Shown here: positions 42,795 through 48,957 of the stretch, in pieces
Layout: each line of letters starts with the position of its first letter
Position numbering within the stretch: position 1 is the stretch's first letter
Assembly (NCBI GenBank): GCA_949291945.1
Contig: CASEXH010000029.1
Location: 1-48,957 of the forward strand
Direction: 5' to 3'
From: an uncultured Bacillota bacterium
GTDB lineage: Bacteria; Bacillota; Clostridia; Lachnospirales; Lachnospiraceae
DNA: 48,957 nucleotides
The notes under the pieces: model-generated
What the model saw: the letters and a program-made list of their open reading frames with translations, nothing else
Databases searched by the model: none
What the model was told of the DNA's origin: nothing
Program-made: the position numbers and the translations under genes

Positions 42795-45700
42795 TTACTC
42801 TTCGTCAAGAGTATCATCTAATCCTAAGAATACTTCATCCTCTTCTTCCGGTTCTTCTTCAACATCTACCAGCTCTTCGCCTTCAAACTCTTGTTTGGTA
42901 AAACCATGGCCGGCATAGTCCTCATTGTCTCTGCCTCTGGAATCCCCTTCGATGATATGACGCATATCGGTCTCGCCGTAATCCACGTTTTCCATGATCT
43001 CCACTTCTGTCATATCTTCTCTCAGGACTCTTACGTCAAGACCCAGAGACTGAAGCTCTTTCAAAAGAACCTTAAAGGATTCCGGTACCCCCGGTTCAGG
43101 AATATTGTCGCCTTTGATAATGGCTTCATAAGTTTTCACACGTCCGATCACATCATCTGATTTTACAGTCAGGATCTCCTGAAGGGTATAGGATGCGCCA
43201 TAAGCCTCCAGAGCCCAAACCTCCATCTCTCCGAAACGCTGTCCGCCAAACTGGGCTTTACCGCCCAGCGGCTGCTGGGTTACCAGAGAGTATGGACCTG
43301 TAGAACGTGCGTGGATCTTATCATCTACCAGGTGATGGAGTTTCAGGTAATGCATGTGTCCGATGGTTACAGGACTGTCGAAGTACTCGCCTGTACGTCC
43401 GTCTCTCAGTCTTACCTTTCCATCTCTGGAAATAGGAACTCCCTTCCACAATTCTCTGTGAGCTTTATTCTCGTCCAGGAACTGCATAACCTCAGGGCGA
43501 AGGGTATCCTGATATTTTTCACGGAATTCTTCAAAATCTTCTGTATTTACATAATCATTAGCCAGTTCCAGAGTATCCTGGATATCTACCTCGTTGGCAC
43601 CGTCGAATACCGGAGTGGCAATATTGAATCCCAGAGCCTTTGCAGCAAGACTCAGGTGGATCTCCAGCACCTGTCCGATGTTCATACGGGAAGGCACGCC
43701 CAGAGGATTCAGCACAATGTCCAGAGGACGGCCGTTAGGCAGGAATGGCATATCTTCTACCGGAAGCACACGGGAAACAACACCCTTGTTACCATGACGT
43801 CCGGCCATTTTATCGCCTACAGAGATTTTTCTCTTCTGGGCAATGTAGATGCGCACTGCCTCGTTTACGCCTGGAGAAAGCTCATCTCCGTTTTCTCTTG
43901 TGAATACTTTGGCATCTACTACGATACCGTATTCTCCGTGAGGAACCTTCAGAGATGTGTCTCTTACTTCTCTGGCTTTCTCGCCGAAAATAGCGCGGAG
44001 CAGACGTTCCTCTGCGGTAAGTTCTGTCTCTCCCTTAGGAGTAACCTTGCCTACCAGGATATCTCCCGCACGGACTTCCGCACCGATACGGATGATACCT
44101 CTCTCATCAAGGTCTTTCAAGGCGTCATCACCTACGCCGGGAACGTCTCTTGTGATCTCTTCCGGTCCCAGCTTGGTGTCTCTGGCCTCTGCCTCGTATT
44201 CTTCTATATGAACAGATGTATATACATCATCCATGACCAGTCTTTCGCTTAAGAGAACCGCATCCTCGTAATTATAACCTTCCCAGGTCATGAATCCGAT
44301 CAGAGGGTTCTTTCCAAGAGCCAGCTCGCCTTTGGAAGTGGAAGGACCGTCTGCGATCACATCGCCCGCCTCCACATGCTCTCCCTTGGACACGATCGGC
44401 CTCTGGTTGTAGCAGTTGCTCTGGTTGCTTCGCATGAATTTTGTCAGATGATATACATCTCTTGTTCCGTCGTCATTTTTGACAATAATCTCTTTGGATG
44501 CCGCACATTCTACCGTACCGGATTTCTTTGCAACCACACATACACCGGAGTCCACCGCAGCTTTCGCTTCCATACCGGTACCTACAACAGGAGCTTCGGT
44601 AGTCAGAAGAGGCACTGCCTGACGCTGCATGTTAGATCCCATAAGGGCACGGTTGGCATCGTCATTCTGCAGGAATGGGATCAGGGCTGTAGCCACGGAG
44701 AATACCATCTTAGGAGATACGTCCATGTAATCGAACATCTGACGCTCATATTCCTGGGTCTCTTCTCTGTAACGACCGGATACATTTTTACGGATAAAAT
44801 GTCCTTCTTCATCCAGAGGTTCATTCGCCTGAGCCACATGGTAATTATCTTCTTCATCAGCAGTCATATAGACAACTTCGTCTGTCACCCTCGGGTTCTT
44901 AGGATCTGTCTTATCGATCTTTCTGTACGGAGCTTCAATAAAACCATACTCATTGATCCTTGCGTAAGAAGCAAGGGAGTTGATCAGACCGATGTTTGGT
45001 CCTTCAGGAGTCTCGATAGGACACATTCTTCCGTAATGAGAATAGTGAACGTCTCGAACCTCGAATCCGGCCCGGTCACGGGACAGACCTCCCGGTCCCA
45101 GAGCAGACAGACGTCTCTTATGTGTCAGCTCTCCCAGAGGGTTGTTCTGATCCATGAACTGAGACAGCTGGGAAGATCCGAAGAATTCCTTCACCGCAGC
45201 AGTCACAGGCTTGATATTGATCAGAGACTGGGGAGAAATTCCCTCGATATCCTGTGTGGTCATTCTCTCACGGACCACTCTTTCCAGTCTGGAAAGGCCG
45301 ATCCTGTACTGATTCTGGAGCAGTTCTCCAACAGAACGGATACGGCGGTTGCCCAGATGGTCGATATCATCGTCTGTGCCCAGACCATATTCCAGATGCA
45401 TATTGTAGTTAATGGAAGCCAAAATATCTTCCTTGGTGATATGCTTGGGGATCAGCTCATGGATCTCCTGGTGGATCGCAGCCTTGATATCATCCATATC
45501 CTCGTTCTCTTCCAGGATCTTTGCCAGAACAGGATAATATACTAATTCTGTAACATTTAACTGTTTTAATTCTTCTTCGCTCAGGTCTACATAATTTCTT
45601 ATGTCAACCACCATGCTGGAGAGAACTTTGATATTTCTCTCCTCACCCTGGATCCATACATAGGGAACCGCAGCATTCTGGATCTGATCTGCCAGTTCCT

Positions 45701-46646
45701 TGGTCACTGTTGTGCCTGCTTCGGCGATGATCTCGCCTGTGGTGACATCCACTACCTCTTCCGCAAGCTTATGTCCCGCAATACGGTTACGGAGCATTAA
45801 TTTCTTATTAAATTTGTAACGGCCTACCTTTGCCAGATCATAACGGCGGGGATCAAAAAACATACTGGTGATCAGGCTCTCGGCGCTTTCCACCGCCAAA
45901 GGCTCTCCCGGACGGATCTTCTTGTACAATTCCAGCAGACCTTCCTGATAGTTCTCGGAAGTATCCTTTGTAAAGCTGGCCAGTATCTTCGGTTCTTCTC
46001 CGAACAAATCTATAATCTCCGCATTGGTGCCAATTCCCAGCGCACGGATCAAAACAGTAATGGGGACTTTTCTGGTTCTGTCTACACGTACATAGAATAC
46101 GTCATTGGAGTCGGTTTCATATTCCAGCCATGCTCCTCTGTTGGGGATCACTGTACAGGAATAGAGGGTTTTGCCCAGCTTGTCATGTGCAATTGAATAA
46201 TAAATACCCGGCGAACGCACTAACTGGCTGACGATTACACGCTCAGCTCCGTTAATTACAAACGTACCGGTCTCTGTCATCAGCGGCAGGTCACCCATGA
46301 AAATCTCATGTGTGGTAATTTCGCCGTTTTCCTTGTTGTGCAATCTCACCTTTACCTTCAATGGTGCGGCATAGGTGGCATCTCTCTCCTTACATTCTTC
46401 GATGGAATACTTTCTTTCTTCCACACACAAAGTAAAGCCAATAAACTCTAAGCTTAATTTACCGCTGTAGTCAGCGATAGGAGATATGTCTTCAAAAACT
46501 TCATTCAGTCCTTCGTCCAGAAACCACTGGTAAGAATCTTTCTGTACTTCGATCAGGTTCGGCATCTCCAGAACTTCCTTCTGGCGCTGGTAGGTCATTC
46601 TCATGCTCTTACCACTAGTTACGGAACGGATTCTGTTTTTCTCCAT
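42795..46646 (-). CDS. rpoB: RNA polymerase beta subunit
   Basis: 1283 residues from the ATG at 46646 (ribosome-binding site AAGGGGTG 8 bases before; the open frame runs on to 46724 but into the leader). The rifampicin region reads [17 protein letters not shown] then [20 protein letters not shown], with wild-type Q, D, H and S at the usual resistance positions. Ends with an acidic tail ([21 protein letters not shown]). No rplL lies upstream within the window; a carbon-starvation gene precedes it instead. Confidence 0.98.
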   Translation of the reverse strand: MEKNRIRSVTSGKSMRMTYQRQKEVLEMPNLIEVQKDSYQWFLDEGLNEVFEDISPIADYSGKLSLEFIGFTLCVEERKYSIEECKERDATYAAPLKVKVRLHNKENGEITTHEIFMGDLPLMTETGTFVINGAERVIVSQLVRSPGIYYSIAHDKLGKTLYSCTVIPNRGAWLEYETDSNDVFYVRVDRTRKVPITVLIRALGIGTNAEIIDLFGEEPKILASFTKDTSENYQEGLLELYKKIRPGEPLAVESAESLITSMFFDPRRYDLAKVGRYKFNKKLMLRNRIAGHKLAEEVVDVTTGEIIAEAGTTVTKELADQIQNAAVPYVWIQGEERNIKVLSSMVVDIRNYVDLSEEELKQLNVTELVYYPVLAKILEENEDMDDIKAAIHQEIHELIPKHITKEDILASINYNMHLEYGLGTDDDIDHLGNRRIRSVGELLQNQYRIGLSRLERVVRERMTTQDIEGISPQSLINIKPVTAAVKEFFGSSQLSQFMDQNNPLGELTHKRRLSALGPGGLSRDRAGFEVRDVHYSHYGRMCPIETPEGPNIGLINSLASYARINEYGFIEAPYRKIDKTDPKNPRVTDEVVYMTADEEDNYHVAQANEPLDEEGHFIRKNVSGRYREETQEYERQMFDYMDVSPKMVFSVATALIPFLQNDDANRALMGSNMQRQAVPLLTTEAPVVGTGMEAKAAVDSGVCVVAKKSGTVECAASKEIIVKNDDGTRDVYHLTKFMRSNQSNCYNQRPIVSKGEHVEAGDVIADGPSTSKGELALGKNPLIGFMTWEGYNYEDAVLLSERLVMDDVYTSVHIEEYEAEARDTKLGPEEITRDVPGVGDDALKDLDERGIIRIGAEVRAGDILVGKVTPKGETELTAEERLLRAIFGEKAREVRDTSLKVPHGEYGIVVDAKVFTRENGDELSPGVNEAVRIYIAQKRKISVGDKMAGRHGNKGVVSRVLPVEDMPFLPNGRPLDIVLNPLGVPSRMNIGQVLEIHLSLAAKALGFNIATPVFDGANEVDIQDTLELANDYVNTEDFEEFREKYQDTLRPEVMQFLDENKAHRELWKGVPISRDGKVRLRDGRTGEYFDSPVTIGHMHYLKLHHLVDDKIHARSTGPYSLVTQQPLGGKAQFGGQRFGEMEVWALEAYGASYTLQEILTVKSDDVIGRVKTYEAIIKGDNIPEPGVPESFKVLLKELQSLGLDVRVLREDMTEVEIMENVDYGETDMRHIIEGDSRGRDNEDYAGHGFTKQEFEGEELVDVEEEPEEEDEVFLGLDDTLDEE

Positions 46647-46739
46647 TGACGTTTCACCCCTTGTATGTTTTAATTTATTTATGTGGAAGTCTTTTGCATT
46701 GGACTTCCAGGCATAACTTGCCATAATAGTGCATTTCTC

Positions 46740-46768
46740 ACTATATCACAATCCGTCAAGTATGTCAA
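46740..46768 (-). promoter_or_regulatory. Promoter of rpoB-rpoC
   Basis: TTGACA (46763-46768), 17 bases, TATAGT (46740-46745) on the minus strand. The start near 46733 gives a leader of about 88 bases. From 46769 to the cstA terminator I see nothing else. Confidence 0.82.
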
Positions 46769-46878
46769 TACATATTTTTCCAAAGTTTTACATATGGTAG
46801 CGATTCACCCATGATGCACCCATAGCCAACACATCAGCGGAATTTTTAGTAGAAGCTGAACTTTCATTATATATGTAA

Positions 46879-46922
46879 AAAGCTGCCTGCAGGCCGTTCT
46901 TTAACAGCCTGCAGGCAGCTTT
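46879..46922 (-). terminator. Terminator of cstA
   Basis: A perfect 16-base stem, AAAGCTGCCTGCAGGC (46879-46894) with GCCTGCAGGCAGCTTT (46907-46922), loop 12 bases, followed on the minus strand by TTTTTAC. It isolates the cstA transcript from rpoB. Confidence 0.9.
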
Positions 46923-46961
46923 ATCTTTTCAGTCAAAGGTCAAATTCCTGCTGTATTGCAG

Positions 46962-48449
46962 TTACATTTTGTTCTTTAACGCTCTCCTCTTATTTGCATA
47001 CCAGATGATCACGCCTACATAGATTGCCGCTGCGCAGATACCGATGATGTATGCGCCTGTCCATGGAATGTTAAAGCCGATCTGTGCATTTGCGATATAT
47101 GTAATGGTAACAAATGCATACCAGGCTCCCGGGATCAGAGGCATCCATGCAAATTTTGCTTTTCCGTTCTCAAACATCCATACAGAGATGGCCAGGAATG
47201 CGAACAGAGACAAAGTCTGGTTAGACCATGCAAAGTAACGCCACAGAATATTGAAGCCGTTGGCATTCATCTTGGCAAATACCAGGATCACTGCTACTAA
47301 AGCAAAAATCACTGCAGACAGTCCCAGACGTTTTGCTTTGGAAGTCTGGTCAATATGGAAAGACTCCGCAATTGCAAGACGCAGAGAACGAAGAGCCGTA
47401 TCTCCTGAAGTAATCGGAAGAACGATAACGCCCAGAAGAGCGATAATACCTCCCACAGATCCCAAGATGTTTTTACATACAACACCGATGGTAGCTGTAG
47501 CCAGTGAAGCATTTGCCTCCTGAAGTCCCAGATTGTAAACGCCCATAGCCCCTGCTGCCCATACCATAGCGATGAAACCTTCCAGAACCATCATGTTGTA
47601 GAATGTCATGCGGCCCTGTTTCTCGCTCTTCATAGTACGGGAAATAATAGCAGTCTGTGTGGAATGGAATCCAGAAAGGATACCACAAGCAACCGTGATA
47701 AAAAAGATCGGAATAAAGTGATTTGCATTAAAGTAATCACTATAAGAAATCACTCCGCCATCCGGAAGAGTCCAACTCCAGTTACCCCACAGTTCTACAA
47801 GGGGATATCCCTTTACAAACAAACCGATAAATACACCTAATGCTGAGAACAGCAGGATAGCTCCGAAAATAGGATAAATACGGCCAATGATCTTATCAAT
47901 AGGGAATACAGTAGCAATCAGATAATAAACAAAAATCACACCGTAAATCACCCATGTAGAAACAGATGTGGCAGCTCCATCAAAGCCAAATACCTGTGTA
48001 GCAGCGATATCGCCAGGTGTATAGATAAACACTGCACCCACTAACAGAAGCAGCAGGCTGCAGAAAATCTGGTATACCGTATATACGCCTTTGTTGCTGT
48101 ACTTACGGATTGTCTCAGGCATCTGAGAACCGCCGTCTCTTAAGCAGATCATACCGGAAAAATAGTCATGCATAGCACCACCGATGATATTTCCGATCGG
48201 TATTGTAATGAAGGCAATAGGTCCGAATAGGATACCCTGGATAGGTCCAAGGATAGGACCGGTACCTGCAATGTTTAATAAATTGATCAGACTGTTTTTC
48301 CACTCTTTCATAGGAACAAAGTCCACACCGTCCTGTTTGGTGTAAGCCGGTGTCTTTCTGTCGTCAGGTCCGAATACTTTCTCGCAGAATTTACCGTAAA
48401 GAGCTGCGCCTCCGAACAGAATGACGAGACCGATGATAAAGGTAATCAT
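46962..48449 (-). CDS. cstA: CstA family carbon starvation / pyruvate-peptide transporter
   Basis: 495 residues, highly hydrophobic with about a dozen or more membrane segments. NLLNIAGTGPILGPIQGILFGPIAFITIPIGNIIGGAMHDYFSGMICLRDGGSQMPETIRKY is the family's N-terminal signature; SGFHSTQTAIISRT and ITSGDTALRSLRLAI follow in the core. Members take up pyruvate or peptides under carbon limitation. ATG behind GGAGG. Monocistronic, with its own promoter and terminator. No linked two-component system is seen. Confidence 0.93.
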   Translation of the reverse strand: MITFIIGLVILFGGAALYGKFCEKVFGPDDRKTPAYTKQDGVDFVPMKEWKNSLINLLNIAGTGPILGPIQGILFGPIAFITIPIGNIIGGAMHDYFSGMICLRDGGSQMPETIRKYSNKGVYTVYQIFCSLLLLLVGAVFIYTPGDIAATQVFGFDGAATSVSTWVIYGVIFVYYLIATVFPIDKIIGRIYPIFGAILLFSALGVFIGLFVKGYPLVELWGNWSWTLPDGGVISYSDYFNANHFIPIFFITVACGILSGFHSTQTAIISRTMKSEKQGRMTFYNMMVLEGFIAMVWAAGAMGVYNLGLQEANASLATATIGVVCKNILGSVGGIIALLGVIVLPITSGDTALRSLRLAIAESFHIDQTSKAKRLGLSAVIFALVAVILVFAKMNANGFNILWRYFAWSNQTLSLFAFLAISVWMFENGKAKFAWMPLIPGAWYAFVTITYIANAQIGFNIPWTGAYIIGICAAAIYVGVIIWYANKRRALKNKM

Positions 48450-48490
48450 GTCAATTCCTCCCTCTCGTTGAAGTTTTATTACACTAAATT

Positions 48491-48519
48491 AGTATATCAG
48501 CACAGTCCCCAATTGTAAA
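48491..48519 (-). promoter_or_regulatory. Promoter of cstA
   Basis: TTTACA (48514-48519) and TATACT (48491-48496) on the minus strand, spacer 17 bases. Further upstream the sequence is very AT-rich, as in an UP element. Confidence 0.72.
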
Positions 48520-48858
48520 GATTTTATTATATATTTTTTGGATATACTTCATATAATTTTTAGTAATATTTATTTTTTTATAATAAATATACACCAGAAT
48601 CGACAATACCTTATTTAAAATGTCATTTTTCTCCGTCAATAAAGACAAATTTCCCAAAAAAATCCTTTTCTGCATAAATCAGATAGGGAAGACTCCTTCC
48701 CTATCCGCTGCAATACTGCGGGCAGTTCCAGGTAAAACCTGTTGCTGTCCGTTACCCGGCAAATGGCGCTGCGTGCCAGTGGCATGCGTCCAGCACGAAC
48801 CGCAACAAAGCTAAGACCTGCTCGTGCAGACACGGCAGTCGCTCGCCGGGCGTATTGT
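48520..48858. other. Gene-poor gap next to the intron, with one hairpin
   Basis: 48520-48620 is AT-rich leader sequence of cstA. GATAGGGAAG (48682-48691) pairs with CTTCCCTATC (48696-48705) around 4 bases. The higher-GC stretch 48700-48858 has short open frames on both strands but none with a convincing start or family; it is the 3' exon of the group II intron and may be part of a dispersed repeat. Confidence 0.5.
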
Positions 48859-48957
48859 ATCGAGTAGGGGAGATTTTATCCCCCCTCTCACACCACCGTA
48901 CATGCCGTTCGGCATACGGCGGTTCAACATAACTTCAAAGCATGGCGCTCATTGTAA
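48859..48957 (-). mobile_element. 3' end of a group II intron (domains V and VI), cut by the window edge
   Basis: On the minus strand a 34-base hairpin at 48925-48892, starting GAACCGCCGTATGCC and closing with TGTACGGTGGT, has the length, the two-base bulge and the CGC triad of domain V. A second stem follows, AGGGG with CCCCT around about 11 bases, fitting domain VI, and the intron terminus CTACTCGAT ends at 48859. Exon sequence begins ACAATACG. The rest of the intron lies beyond the window, upstream on the minus strand. Confidence 0.8.
48924..48956 (-). CDS. Last codons of the intron-encoded maturase (partial)
   Basis: On the minus strand from the window edge a frame reads YNERHALKLC and a TGA, ending inside the first base of domain V, where reverse-transcriptase/maturase frames of such introns usually stop. 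Only ten residues are available, so the call rests on position. Confidence 0.45.
   Translation of the reverse strand, partial: YNERHALKLC

Noticed and set aside
46647..46724. N-terminal extension of RpoB to 46724
   Set aside because: The extra 26 residues fall in the transcript leader and the family starts at the MEKNRIR position with a ribosome-binding site.
48636..48833. 65-residue minus-strand frame beside the intron
   Set aside because: No ribosome-binding site at the start and no known family; it is probably a chance frame in a repeat-like exon region.

Overview
The window looks like the chromosome of an anaerobic gut-type Clostridia, most likely a Lachnospiraceae (Blautia/Ruminococcus-like). 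The reasons are the strong GGAGG ribosome-binding sites, the moderate GC content, the str-operon order rpoB-rpoC-rpsL-rpsG-fusA-tuf, the clostridial folate cluster and a molybdenum-hydroxylase locus of the type seen in strict anaerobes. The assignment rests on gene content and style only; no database was searched.

Layout. 1-5.8 kb: a cysteine-rich VWA-domain protein, a MATE exporter, a ThiW-type vitamin transporter subunit, an unusual palindromic array (3828-3938), and an ECF-type sigma factor with a DUF4179-type anti-sigma partner. 5.8-8.7 kb (minus strand): a folate operon folE-HD hydrolase-folP-folBK, with a candidate 45-residue leader ORF in front of folE. 8.8-9.6 kb: a hydroxypyruvate-isomerase-like gene broken by one frameshift. 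9.7-13.9 kb: a MarR-regulated heterodimeric ABC exporter with a clear promoter and a long operator dyad.

13.9-34.1 kb is a molybdenum island. It holds modABC, a molybdopterin-binding protein, moaA and a MOSC protein in one operon. Next to it is a ten-gene, tightly overlapping operon (28815 down to 19247): an iron-sulfur/CCG electron-transfer protein, a small four-cysteine protein, a methyltransferase, a C-GCAxxG-C-C protein, a MobA-like nucleotidyltransferase fused to an HD domain, a cysteine-desulfurase-like PLP enzyme, a radical SAM protein (TrsS type), an AMP-forming ligase, a ModE-type DNA-binding protein and a HAD phosphatase. Immediately upstream is a Mop-type aldehyde oxidoreductase of 915 residues whose eight cluster cysteines sit at the same positions as I recall for the Desulfovibrio gigas enzyme. 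Divergent from it are a small unknown protein, a TylF-like methyltransferase and an XdhC-family protein. The natural reading is that XdhC, the desulfurase, the nucleotidyltransferase and the rest of the ten-gene set mature or supply the oxidoreductase, possibly with a modified cofactor; the chemistry of that set is the most interesting open question here.

34.2-46.8 kb (minus strand): rpoB, rpoC, rpsL, rpsG, fusA and tuf with near-consensus promoters in front of rpoB, rpsL and tuf and a strong terminator after rpoC. 47-48.5 kb: a CstA-family transporter. The right edge (48859-48957) carries the 3' end of a group II intron, domains V and VI included, on the minus strand; its maturase lies mostly outside the window.
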